From Mauremys mutica (Eukaryota > Chordata > Testudines > Geoemydidae), in the NCBI RefSeq assembly GCF_020497125.1, contig NC_059073.1:15087225-15151224 (forward strand): 64,000 nucleotides of DNA, written 5' to 3'. The notes under the pieces are model-generated. The model ran no database searches, was not told where the DNA came from, and was given only the letters and a program-made list of their open reading frames with translations. The translations under genes and the position numbers were made by a program. The stretch's first letter is position 1; the number at the start of each line of letters is the position of its first letter. Shown here in pieces: positions 11,411-22,839 of the stretch.

Positions 11411-12535
11411 GTCCAAGATCTTTCTTGAGTGGTAACAGCTAATTTAGACCCATCATTTTCTATATATAGTTAGGATTATGTTTTCCAATGTGCATTGCTT
11501 TGCATTTATCATAACTGAATTTCATCTGCCATGTTGTTGCTCAGTCATTCAGTTTTGTGAGATCCTTTTGTAATTCTTTGGAATTTGCTTTAGACTTAAC
11601 TATCTTGAGTAATTTTGTATCATCTGCAAATTTTGCCACCTCAGTGTTTACTCCTCTTCCAAGATAAGTTATGAATATGCTCAAGAGTACTGGTCCAAGT
11701 ACAGATCCCTGGGGGACACTGCTATTTACCTCTCTCCATTCAGTAAACTGACCATTCATTCCTGCCATTTATGTCCTATCTTTTAAGGAGTTATTTATCT
11801 ATGAGAGGACTTTCGTTCTTATCCCATTGATGCTTACTTTGCTTCCGAGCCTTTGGTGAGGGACCTTCTCAAAGGCTTTCTGAAAGTCCAAGTACATTAT
11901 ATTAACTGGATCACCCTTGTCCACATGTGTGGTGACCCCTCAAAGAATTCTAATAGATTGGTGAGACATGATTTCCCTTTACAGAAGATGCGTTGACTCT
12001 TCCACAATATATGGTGTCCAACTATGTGTCTGATAAGTCTGTTCTTTACTGTACTTTCAACCAATTTGCCTGGTACTGAAGTTAGGCTGATCAGCCTGTA
12101 ATTGCCAAGATCACCTCTGGAGTGTTTTTTGAAAATGGATGTCCCCTTAGGTATCCTCCAGTGATCTGGCACAGAAGCTGATTTGAATGATAGATTGCAG
12201 AACTACTAACAGTAGTTTGTAATTTCAAATTTGAGTTCTTTCAGAACTCTTAGGTGACTACTATCTGGTTCTGGTGACTTATTACTGTTTAATTTATCAA
12301 TTTGTTCCAAAACCACTTCTACTCTCACCTCACTTTGGGACAGTTTTCCAGATACATCATCTAAAAAGAATGGCTCGGGTGTAGCAATCTCCCTCACATC
12401 CTCTGCCGTGAAGACCGATGCAAAGAATTAATGTAGCTTCTCTGATCTGCTCTTCGCAAACACCTCTGTGCCTAAGGCATTTGTAAAATGGGGATGATAC
12501 TGCTTGCTTGCTTCACCTAGGTGTGGTGAGATGAA

Positions 12536-13774
12536 ACACTCTGACTTCACATGACAGACTCTGCAGACTTGCCAAATACTGTTGTTAATGCTGATCTTAT
12601 CTGTTCTTGCTGGGATCTTATGCTGTAATGCACATGTTGCCAGCCTTTTGCATGCGGTATCCACCTTTATTCAGTTGCAGCTGAATCCTCCTCAGCTGCA
12701 TCCCACAATCCTTTGCTCTGGTTCCCAAAATATTGAGAGAGTTGCTTTTTGGAACACCCTAAATAATTCTTCCCCTTCTTGGTGTTTACACTGCTCAGAC
12801 GTTTTTATTTGTTATTTTTAAAGCAACTGAGGACTTAACAGCTGTTATATCTGTAATCTGCTCTACTGCCTGGCCCCCTGGTAACAGGCACACAAGCTCA
12901 CTGAATAGGCTTCCACAGCATGGCAAGCCAGACCCTTTGACAACCTGGCTGTTGATTTTTCAAGGGTGCAGAGCTCTTAGAGAAGTCACGTGCCCAAACG
13001 CAGAAGGAATGTGTGATCATGCCCTTTATCCATCCACAGTGACCTCAGTGGAAGTTCAGAGTGTGCAGGATCGGGACCTTAGTAGAGTTGGCAGCATGAA
13101 ATGCACTGTTTCTGAACAGGAGCACTTCATAAAAGTGTTTAAGGTTGGCATTTCCAGTGGCATCCAGCAAACAACCTCTCCTCCCCTTGCAGGAAAAAAA
13201 AGTTTTATTTCCAAAAATTCTACACCTTGGAAACAAAATAAACACCTACTATGGGAAGTCTAGAAATAAACAATTAAAGGTCACAATCAGGGCATTGCAC
13301 TGATTTAACTACATCAATTAAAAAAGCCAGTGCAACTTGTGTGTGTAGACAAAGTCTCACTGCGCTGGCTAATGTGATAGCAATGGATGAAGGTTGATTG
13401 CATGTCAGTCCCCAGACCTCCTCTTCATGCCTCACCCTGCCATATACCCTTATGGACTCCTGGTCCTCTACATTTCCTCAGGGCAGATTTATTTCTTTGG
13501 GTGAAACTGTGCTGAGGGGACAAGGTCTGAAAATTGAGCAAGCTTCTCTGAATTTGAGTTAGCTGTGAAGTAGTTACCACTGCTCCAGACTAACAAACTG
13601 GACCTGAGAAATGGTAAAACCTCAGAATGCAGGATTTCAGACTGAACGATTCCTTCAGTTAAGATTAGAAATAGATATAATCTGTAAAATCTTCCTGGCT
13701 CCTTGAGGGATTCAGGAGCCTAACTCACTTAGATGCATAATAAAACCCAGTTGAAATTTAGTTTTTGTAAATAT
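12536..13774. other. Mostly unique DNA with one old MITE trace
   Basis: At about 13270-13370, 'gccagtgcaacttgtgtgtg' followed by 'tagacaaagtctcac' resembles the TCTACAC-terminal MITE class. The rest, including the open frame at 12937-13263, shows no recognised features. Confidence 0.45.
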
Positions 13775-13915
13775 TGGAGGATTATTATTATTTATTTGTA
13801 GTACAGTAACACATAGGATTCCCCGTCATGGATCAGGGTCCCATTGTGCTAGGCATTGTACAAACGCAGAACAAAAAACACAGGCCCTGCCCTGGAAGAG
13901 TTTACAATTTATACA
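13775..13915 (+). repeat. Old SINE/LINE tail repeat ('gtgctaggca' type)
   Basis: Contains 'attattattatttatttgt' then 'cattgtgctaggcattgtac' and 'ccctgccctggaagag'. The same tail occurs at 23360 and 28255. It is a MIR/L2-related amniote repeat; the exact family is not assigned. Confidence 0.65.
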
Positions 13916-15217
13916 TCGAATCAAGTGGTGGTTCTTTTCTTTGGAACAAATATCTTTAGGATTATGGATGAATGTTTGTTGTTATCTACCGATGCTAGTA
14001 TTATGTAAAATGATTTCTTGCAAGGAAAGTATAGCAACTGGGCCACCACACAATTTAAAAATTGCATTGAGCTGAAAAGATTAATAATAATTTTCTGCTC
14101 AAACGGTTCACAGTTTTGTGCTTTGCTAAATGAAATCCTATTTCTAATCCAGCAGTCTGTCGGGGGATATTTTTGTCTCTCTCACACAGACATTGTCTTG
14201 TACAATACATCGCTATTTCTGCAAGCACTGAAAAATAAGAGATCTTTTAAAGATATAATGGGATAGATCCTCAACTGATATAAACTGGCATAGCTCTACT
14301 GACCTCTGAACTGATAACTATTGATGAAGCTTTAAAGTCTCTAGCTCAGATAAATGTCCCAGCTCTTGGGTTGTTCAGCTTTCCTGCTGTTTGGTAATTA
14401 ATGTTCCTTGCTCAGTGTCAACTCACAAACATCTTCAATTGGACAGATTCATGGCTGCATGTTTTATAATTTGTTTGGATGAGTTTGCATGTTCTGATCT
14501 GACAGTGCCATGCAGTCATATGTAGACCTTCTAAAACAGAGATTCTGCAGGTTTGGATTGATCAGAACTTTCTTGGGCAGTTTCATAGAACCTCAAACTT
14601 CCTTGCATTTCCCAAAATTATTAGCAGGTTTTAACATTTTGGACATGATCTGTTTAACTTAACCTATTTTTCATATATGTCAGTAGATGCTTTCTTGTCT
14701 TCTGTGAGCAGAGACCACATTGTCACATGTACAGAATTACAAGCTTAAAATCAATGAGCGCATCTCATTAGGAATAAACCCTGTGGTTGAGCATATTGTT
14801 TTGACCTTATGCTTAGGGACATATGTATCTTCTATCACACTAAAAAGAAGCACTTCCTACATCCACTCTTTGAAAACGTGCTGTATCTATATTGACTGGA
14901 GTAAACTCAGAGCACTCCTTAATTCACTCAGATGTGCAGTAAATGTACATTCCTTTAAGAACAAGAAAAAATCGAGTGTACAATGCTGAAAGCATTTGGC
15001 AAAGAATTACAAATAACAAGTTTTAGAAACTCATGATGTGTTTTCAGAGAACTTGCAAACAGAAAAAGAGGTGACATATTAAATGAATTGTTACTTACAG
15101 TTTGTGCACCTCATTCTAAAAACTGACATGCAGGCCAATTCATCACACACTTTCAAAGGTTAGCACAAGCGGTGATTATATCAGAGTTTTTTAAAGCGAT
15201 TGTATCAGTTTCATAGA
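13916..15217. other. Unique DNA with a short old repeat
   Basis: About 14265-14315 has 'gatcctcaactgatataaac' and 'tggcatagctcta', one arm of an old palindromic repeat. Nothing else was recognised. Confidence 0.45.
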
Positions 15218-15345
15218 CAGTGCTGCAGACATTTATTCATGTGCTGAACTTTAAGCATGTGAGTAGTCCCACTGAAGGCAATGGGACTATTCATAAGCAT
15301 AAAGCTAAGCATGTATGTCAGTATTGATAAGATCAGGGCCTTTAT
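15218..15345. repeat. Old 'aagcatgtg...cccactg' palindromic repeat
   Basis: Contains 'gtgctgaactttaagcatgt', 'cccactgaaggcaatgggac' and 'ataaagctaagcatgtatgt', an arrangement of opposed AGCATGT and CCCACTG blocks seen widely in reptiles. The name is uncertain. Confidence 0.5.
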
Positions 15346-15523
15346 ATTTTGATTGTGGCACCTTCTTTCCATTCAGTTGTACATGAGCTAATCCTCCTTT
15401 TACTTTAGCTTATGCCTTGGCTACTCTATTCCTTAGTTTTTTTATTCCAGTCTGAGTTATGTATTCAGGAATAATCTTGACATTTTCTGTGTCTACAATC
15501 AGAGAAAGCTAAAGAAGCTCAAT

Positions 15524-15554
15524 TGTGTGTGAATGTGTGTGTGTGTGTGATGTT

Positions 15555-15606
<52 letters not shown>

Positions 15607-15647
15607 CACATATATATAAAATATGTATGTGTGTATGATATATATTT
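15524..15647. repeat. Compound (TG)n(TA)n microsatellite
   Basis: TG runs, then about 12 TA units, a second TA block, and imperfect TATG repeats. Likely length-variable. Confidence 0.95.
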
Positions 15648-18120
15648 ATGACAAGGGTCTGCAAATAAATCAGGCTCCCTATCTTAGTCTGTTTTGCAGT
15701 GATATCTATTCTAATTCAAAAGAACAAAACGCTTCCCAGTTCACTCTTTACTGCCTGATGAAATCATATGTCTGCCAGGTATTGTTCTGTCCTTCTGTTA
15801 GTTCTCATGCTGTGTGAGAATTCTGTTGCATGGATATCTCACTGGTTAAATGAGGATGAAATCAGAAATGTATCCTGAATGTTCACTCATCATCAGAATC
15901 CTGAACTTGTTTGTATTAAAACCTTTTAAGACCTTGGTGTACTTCCTTACCCCTTGATTTCTACCTTATTTTAGCTTGCAAACTCTTTGATCAGGACCTT
16001 GTGTCTATTGGGCACTGTGAATTGACGATGATAAAACATAATGATGAGTTGGAAAAAATAACCTTTTTTTTTTTTTTTTTTTTTAACTTTCACCTGAGAA
16101 TAACATGCCGTTTCTTGCGAGGAGGAAGTGGCTCTCTGCTATGCTAGGTGTTTAATACAATGCTATACATTTATATTGTCTCCTTCATCCAGGCAGGTTC
16201 CAAAGTGTTTTCCAGTCTACCTCTCTATCATTTCACCCAACACGGAAATGCAGCCACCTGTGAGTTACAAGAGGGAGCTGTAATGCATCAGTATTACAAG
16301 ACAGCAGTTTGTAGGGGAGGATACAAAGAATATCTTCTCTAGATAAAGCAGCAATGGAAATGTAGCTAGGTGGAAAATAGTCACCTGAGTTGGGACTTAG
16401 CCAAGACAATGGGGGTTAATCTGCTGTTGCAAAAAGTACTATGGGATCTCTACCCGTATGTGGTACCTGTATATCTGGTTTTAAATAAGACTTTCCTACC
16501 CGCTGGAGGTGCTGTGATGACTGTTTTTTTCCCCAGGCATTGAAAAGGCAAAATGATATATAAACGCCAAGTATTAACCAGAGGTACTTAAGCATGAAAA
16601 TTGGACCCTGCTGCTAACAATTAAATTTCTAAATCCATGCTTCGGCATCTGTTGTCCTGCTTTTGGGCACATAAATGCCATGTTGTCTCCTAAATACATA
16701 ATTAGTTGACCAGATATGGATTTAGGTGCCTAACATTAAACACCCTGGTTTGGCAATTGGGTGATTCATATATCATTTTATTTCTCTTTCTGTCCAGAGA
16801 TGGGTGGGTTGATTTGATTTGTTTGAGTTAGTTACGTTTAAGCACTGAGGGACAATTTTCAAAGGTGTTTAGGTGCCTGAGGATGCAGATAGACACCTAG
16901 CTGTGGAGGGACAGGATGCACAGTAGCTCTTTAACCTCTTCCTTTCCAATGTGGGGTTTTTATACCCCATCACAGGCACTTAAATACCTGTGAAAATATG
17001 TCCCTTAGATCCCACTGATCAGTTTACCCTGGCTTCTAATTTTGCAAGTGAAAATGGTAACAACTGGACGTTCTGTGTACCTAACTTGCATCTGCAAGCA
17101 GGTAGGTAGGTGGCCAAATGTTGCCATTTCCCTCAGCAATTTGGGTGGGTGTGTATATTTGCAGGGGGGAAAAAAAGGCCTTAAAGTGTGGCTATTCCTG
17201 AACAGTGACTTTGCAATGTTATCATTGCAGAGTGCTATACTCCATTGTATCTAGCTGATTTCCCTGTTGCACCTGAAACATGGGTGATTGCATTTCCTAT
17301 CTGCCAGCCTCTCAATCTCCAACTGTGCTCTAAAAGTCAAGCTCCCACCTCCCCTTCTTGGGCATCATCGTGGACAATAGAGGTTCTTCAGGCTAAATTC
17401 TGCTGCTGGCTAAACCTCTGCAATCTCATTAGCTTCAGTTAACTCTTGACACTATAGGTTAAAATAGGTCAGTACAAGGAGGGGCAATCTCTCACCAGTT
17501 AGTGGATGTCGTCACAGGACTTAACATTATGTTTTGATGTAGCATTGCATCATCTCCTGGAGTTTCTCCTGATGTTCCCTGGTGGTGATCGGACTGTAAA
17601 GTGCTGATTAAAAAAATAAAGCTTAAAAGTCTTGCAGAATAATAGGCCTCCAGCTGGGGGATATTGTGAGGTGATTCATCAGTACAGTTCTGGGTTAACA
17701 GTTAGGTTACAAAAAGTCCCCAGGAACCAAACAGTCACTGTGTTAAATATGCCCCCACTGACTCGTGCAACGGAGAATCATAGAGATGCAGTGATGTATT
17801 TATTTTTGGCTTGTAGCAGTGTGATAAACTCAAGAGGATTTAGTTTATCCTCATACCTACCTCCGTTCATTACTTGGAGGATGAAGGAGGTGTCAGTTTA
17901 AGATATGGCCAACGGGTTGTATCACCCGATGCTGTTCATCCTGTCAGCTCTCGCCTGCTAAGAGTCGAGTCTTGTGAGAGGCCGAGCACTGTCTGTGAGG
18001 GATTTGGTGCCGGCACAGGAGGAGTTCAATGCTTTGTAAAATCAGGCCCCAGGGCAGGTGTACTGCATCAGTGTTTTGGAGAAGAATCCTCCACAAAACA
18101 TCCAGTTACTGCAGGAAGTG
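15648..18120. other. Mostly unique DNA
   Basis: Includes a 35-bp match (15840-15874) to 11011-11045, a poly-T run at about 16066-16084, and an old repeat trace near 16845-16905 ('gacaattttcaaaggtgttt'). Open frames here have no recognised domains. Confidence 0.45.
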
Positions 18121-18121
18121 G

Positions 18122-18631
18122 TATGGATCACAGGAGTGGAAGGGACCTCGAGAGGTCATCTAGTCCAGTCCCCTGCACTCATGGCAGGACTAAGTATTAT
18201 CTAGATCATCCCTGACAGGTGTTTGTCTAACCTGCTCTTAAATCTCCAATGATGGAAATTCCACAACCTCCCTGGGCAATTTATTCCAGTGCTTAACCAC
18301 CCTGACAGGAAGCATTTTTCCTAATGCCCAACCTAAACCTCCCTTGCTGCAATTTAAGCCCATTGCTTCTTGTCTTTATCTTCAGAGGTTAAGAACAACA
18401 ATTTTTCTCCCTTCTCCTTTTAACAACCCTTTACGTACTTGAAAAGTTACCATGTCTTCTCCTTTCCAGATTAAATTTTTTTTTTAAATCTTCCCTCATA
18501 GGTCACATTTTCTAGTCCTTTAATCCTTTTTGTTGCTCTTCTCTGGACTTTCTCCAATTTGTCCACATCGTTCCTGAAATGTGGTACCCAGAACTGGACA
18601 CAATACTCCAGTTGAGGCCTGATCAGCGCCT
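18122..18631 (-). mobile_element. CR1 LINE 3' fragment
   Basis: The 3' end at 18122 reads 'cacaggagtggaagggacct', then 'gaggtcatctagtccagtc', which is the turtle CR1 3' region in reverse. The C-terminal coding part and upstream segment continue to 'cagttgaggcctgatcagcg' at about 18631. It is colinear with the CR1 at 2196-3000 but lacks its insertions. Confidence 0.9.
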
Positions 18632-19560
18632 AAATGTTGCTTCTGACTGAGTCAGTTATGAACCCAATGCCTCTGCATGGTGGGCTAGGCAATTGTGCTA
18701 CATAGAAGTCGTGTCTTTCAGAATGAATCTAAACCCCAGATCTTGACCATTTGTGGCCAGTGTGCACAAATTACTTCTTGCAAGGGTTAGACGTGTTTTA
18801 ACCCCAGAATCTGTCCTTACAGCAACTTGGGTAATGGTATTCCTCCCCGCTTAGATTTCCTCTGCAGTTTGGATTGGATAGTCTATTCTTCCTGAATTTG
18901 TAGCCGAAATCATTGGTTAGTAAAGCTACTGCGTTAGGTCAAGGGACAACCATTTCAACTAGGTGAAAGATTATTTGCCTGTTCCTGAGGTTGCTCCGAT
19001 TTCAGTAGTGCTTGGCAATTTTATCAAAACCTTTTTGAATGCATTTTGTTTATTTTTAAGCTGTTAGGCTCACGGTGAAACAATGCACATTTTTCCACAT
19101 GCCCGTCTCAAATTTTGAGCTAGGCTGCTCGCTGTGATTGGTTGTTTAGGTCATGTGTGTGTGTTTCTGCATATAATGAACAGTTAAAAAGAGCACAAAA
19201 GCTACCAGGTGAAGAACTAGAAAAGTTGCCATCAGCTGAGACAATAAATTAAACGACTAGTGGCTCTGAATAGTAAATGGTTACGGTACCCCAGGAGCAC
19301 TCAGGCACTGAAATGTACAATATTGCAGAGGCTGAGGATGCTAATGAAATGCGTCCCCTTCGCTTCGTAATGTTGTTTCTTACAAGGGGGAGAATCTAGT
19401 CATGTCGTGCTGCTGTATCTCTCTTCAGAGAGACGGTTCTGAAAAAAAAAATCTCGCTCATTCTACTTGTCAGGAACTGTGGCTCAGCAGCATGCAGGAG
19501 GGGGCAGCAGGGAGGGCATAAGGTGGAAGAAAACTCAGCCAAGGAGTTTTGAAAGTGTTG
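18632..19560. other. Unique DNA
   Basis: No repeat or gene recognised. Confidence 0.45.
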
Positions 19561-19589
19561 GGTAAAAGTTACAGGGCCTGATCGTCTGC

Positions 19590-19945
19590 TGCAGAGCCAG
19601 AGCCAGTAAAAGTCATGGACTGGTCACAGGCTTCCATGGATTTTTCTTTATTGTCTATGACCTGTCAGTGACTTTTACTAAAAATATGCATGACAGTAAG
19701 GAGTTGCAGGCTCCTCACACCACCCTGGGGGGCCCAGCTCAGAGCTGCAGGGTCCCCCTACCACCCATGGCTCCAAGCTCAGGGCACCTCCGCCGCCTGC
19801 AGTGGCCAGGAGCTCCTAGGGCCCTGCAGTTCCCAGCCGCCATGGGTGGCAGGAGGACCCTGCAGCTCCTAGGCACTGGGGGCTCAAGTCACGGAGGTCT
19901 CCGGAAGTCACAGATTCCGTGACAAAATCATAGCCCTACCCATAA
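19590..19945. mobile_element. Probable MITE with GC-rich core
   Basis: The right part 'cacagattccgtgacaaaat' followed by 'catagccctac' opposes left-side 'aagtcatggactggtcacag' and 'tgtcagtgacttttac'. The core is GC-rich and open in several frames. Boundaries are approximate and the family is uncertain. Confidence 0.5.
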
Positions 19946-21117
19946 TTAGCAAATGGTCCTGAGTACGCAAAACCCAGTGATGAGAACTTGGGATCAGAGT
20001 CTAATACCTCTCACGTGGAATAGTATCTCACTCCATTATGGTCTAATTGAAATCAGTTGATTATAAGGGTACCAGGAACTGGCCTTTTAATAATATTGCT
20101 GCAGAGTAAAAACAGCTGAGCTCTGAGATCAGCCATCCTCAAATGTAGCCTAATCTCCAAGAGAATAACTTGGCCTTGAGCCTAAATGAAAGGGCAACAT
20201 TTTTTGCTGTGCACAAGCTGTCCACACCGATGCATGTGACTCTCACATGGATGTAGAGCTTTTAGCAACAGAATTATCTCTGGTTTTGGCAAGCAAAGTC
20301 GCCTGTGGATATGTCACACTTCAGGCTGCCATCTGCACAGATTTGACAAATGAAATGTGTTACAGTTTGGTGCTTGGAAGGGAGATCTCCCAGGGAAGCC
20401 CGGGGTGGCTTAGCAGGAAGTTGTGCTGGTGACTCAGGAGCTGGCTTCCCACCCCTCACTTGGAGCTGCATGTCTGTGCTCTCCCGATTCACACAACTGA
20501 GTGCCACAGATCATTTTGGAAAGCACTGGAACTGTCCAGGAATGAGGGAAGTCGACACACAGAAGAAGTCAGGGTGTTGGAATTTTTGTCTAGTGACTTG
20601 AGAGAGAGATGTGATTTGTAGACGCTACTTGTCTGTGACTTGGCTGGGTGAGAGTTAGCTCTCTGGGCTTGAGAATTCAGCAGCACAGCCTAAGGGCAAC
20701 TCTAGACCCTAGCACTCAGCCAGCCAAACAGGAACCTTCCACATACAGAAGGGTACGTGTTGCCTGTGTAGGTCTGCCCCCTTCTTCCGTGGAGCCATGG
20801 GAGTTCCAGTACCGAGGGACTCATTGTGGAGGAGGGAACAGGATTTTCCCCAAGTGCCAGGACTGTCAGGAAACCTACCCCAGGAAGTGTGGCTGGGCCC
20901 AGCTGTACAGATTTAGAGGTCTCCCAACACACTATAGACCTGATCCTGCAAGCAGTTACTAACTCACAAAGTGCCATTTACTTTGTAGAGTGAATAAACA
21001 CTATTCTTGTGAGTGAGGGCTTGTAGGAGCTGACCCAGTGAGAGGGCGGTGCACTGAGGTGTCTGTGGTAGCTGGCATTAGAAGTCCTGCTCTCCTGTTC
21101 AGAAAGGAGGAAGTATT
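19946..21117. other. Unique DNA
   Basis: No repeat recognised. Overlapping open frames at 20350-20977 lie on both strands and show no domain or splice context. Confidence 0.45.
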
Positions 21118-21435
21118 AATGTAAGTGAACGTCTATGCTACCTGCTGGATCGGCGGGTAGCGATCGATCTATTGGGGATTGATTTATCGCATGTAGTGTA
21201 GACCCGATAAATCGATCCCCGATCGCTCTCCTGTCGACTGCTGAACTCCAGCAGTGCGAGAGGCGGAAGCAAAGTCGACGGGGGAGCTGCGCCGCGCCGC
21301 GAGGACACAAAGTTAGTAATTTTAATTCGATCTAAGATACATCGACTTCAGCTACGCTGTTCTCATAGCCGAAGTTGCGTATCTTAAATCGATTTCCCCC
21401 CCTACGCACACACACACCGTGTGGACCAGGCCTAA
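21118..21435. mobile_element. MITE with internal palindromes
   Basis: Ends 'aacgtctatgcta' and 'gtgtggaccaggccta' are decayed inverted forms of the TCTACACT class. Inside, 'gcgatcgatctattgggg' faces 'ccccgatcgc' with 'gataaatcgatc' (about 21161-21226), and 'aagatacatcgacttcagct' faces 'ccgaagttgcgtatctt' (about 21334-21386). Confidence 0.8.
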
Positions 21436-22164
21436 GAAACTGCCTTTTTGCCTGGTGCATAGTCTGCAAGACTGAAGCTCAACGTCATCCTTTTGTTGAA
21501 ATTCATTTAGGTGCTGGGTTAACTTACAGCTTCAGCTCTGACCAGGGGAAATTCTTGTTTTGAACAGACTCCACAAAGCCTGGTTAGATCAGTCTGCTTC
21601 ACTGCAAGACCTTGGCCCTAGGCCTAGCTGCAGCTCCCTTGGAAATGGAAGGTCAAGACATGCCAAGCAACATAAGCATCAGACTTCCATTTTGTTTGTG
21701 AGCCATTTGATTTGCCTCTGGCTGCATGCCAAAATCTGGTGCGGTTGTGTGTCAGTTTAGTCCCCAGCACTTTGAACACATGTCGACCAATCTGCTTATG
21801 GCTCTGCATATTTTATTGCTTGTGCTTGCGTCATTCTGAAACCACTGCCTACCCAAAGAACCAATCCCATCACCATGACAGCGAGCCTGTTGTAGTCATC
21901 TGACCCTTCGTTTGGGCTCAGTCACATCTTTGAATTTCTTGCCCATGGGCCCCCGTGGGAGCTCCCCACTCCTGGGCAATTTTCCTATCCCTAGTGGGAG
22001 GTCAGCTCACTCCCAGGGTCTTTTAAGCAGGTCTTTGGAGCGGAGCCCAGAGCTGGAGCGTGGAGCATCTCTGGAGCAGTGGAGCTGCAGGTTTTTGCCT
22101 GGAGCTGGAGCACAGCTCCAAAGCCCTGCTTTTAAGAGTCCAGTTTATAGTCCCCTGGTCTCTA
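21436..22164. other. Unique DNA with a GGAGC-rich stretch
   Basis: About 22030-22130 repeats 'ggagctggagc'-like words, perhaps an old GC-rich element. Nothing else recognised. Confidence 0.4.
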
Positions 22165-22658
22165 GGGTTACCAGACGTCCCGTTTTGGCCAGGACAGTCC
22201 GGTTTTTAAGCCCTATCCCGGCCATCCCGAGTGTTTTGGGGGTTTTTTTGGGAAGGGGGGAAGTGGGGATTTGTCCCATTTGCTCTTGGCAACTTGATCA
22301 GTTCGCAAGAGGAAGTGCAACGAATGCCCACTTTTTTTAAAGAAGTGAGGTGCGGGGAGATGAGCGGTGATGCCGGCCTTGTGGGGGGAGGGGAGGCGGG
22401 AGTCAAGTGGGGGGCACACAGGGCTCGCGTGAGCAGCGATGCCAGCCCCAGCCTTTGAGAAATATGGTTACCTTATTTAGTATGTGTGTTGCTGCTCGCC
22501 CAAGCCCTGCCTGCCCCGTGTGTGGGGAGGGGAGCATGGGCCAGCCCTGTGCAGGAGAGGGGTGGGGCTCGGGCGAGCCCTGTGGGAAGGGACCTCGGGT
22601 GATTGGCTTGGGCCTGTCCCACATGGAGTCCCGTTTCCCTTTGGGAGATATGGTCATC
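22165..22658. mobile_element. MITE or pair of MITEs with GGTTACCAGA ends
   Basis: Left end gggttaccagacgtccc and right end gggagatatggtcatcc are inverted. CTA at 22162-22164 and 22659-22661 would fit a 3-bp target duplication. A second right-end-like motif (gagaaatatggttacc, near 22459) suggests either an internal duplication or two adjacent elements. GC-rich with no conserved ORF. Confidence 0.6.
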
Positions 22659-22674
22659 CTACTTGTCTCTAGTC

Positions 22675-22831
22675 CAGGGGTCCCCAACGCGGTGCAGGGC
22701 ATCTAAATGCGCCCGCGTCCTGGCCAGCGGTCGAGCATCCGCCAACATTCGGCAGCATTTCGGCGGATGCTCGACCGCTGCCACGGTCCTTTGTCTGGTG
22801 CCTGCCAGACAAAAAAGGTTGGGGACCACTG
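22675..22831. mobile_element. Short hAT-type MITE (157 bp)
   Basis: Starts caggggtccccaac and ends gttggggaccactg. Flanks ctctagtc and ctctaatc match at 7 of 8 bases. The core is a strong hairpin, gcggtcgagcatccgcc facing ggcggatgctcgaccgc. Confidence 0.9.
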
Positions 22832-22839
22832 CTCTAATC

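Larger units (their letters stand above)
9232..12455 (-). mobile_element. CR1 LINE, minus strand, with three insertions
   Basis: The 3' end is at 9232 (reverse of the GGCTGTTCTTAT tail). Going leftward in sense, 12397-12206 encodes QIDKLNSNKSPEPDSSHLRVLKEL, 12172-11897 encodes ISLTSVPGKLVESTVK and SCLTNLLEF, 11768-11541 encodes VPQGSVLGPVL and the catalytic KFADDTKLLK, and 10571-10287 encodes the C-terminal [10 protein letters not shown] and [16 protein letters not shown]. Reverse transcriptase is therefore recognisable over most of its length, but it is broken by frameshifts and by insertions at 9439-10235, about 10665-11240 and 11358-11410. The endonuclease is missing (5' truncation at about 12455). 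Confidence 0.87.
9150..12535 (+). mobile_element. MIR-type SINE split by CR1
   Basis: The head is at 9150-9231: 'agcatgatctagcg...ggttctgttcacagctctgcca'. The 3' part is at about 12463-12535, with 'cctctgtgcct', 'tgtaaaatggggatgatactg' and 'gtggtgagatgaa'. These are the two halves of a MIR/CORE-SINE in the same orientation, separated by a CR1 of about 3.2 kb. The middle ('gtgaccttgggcaag') is missing or lost. Confidence 0.65.

Noticed and set aside
20350..20977. Overlapping ORFs on both strands near 20.4-21.0 kb
   Set aside because: No domain, no exon borders, and both strands are equally open.
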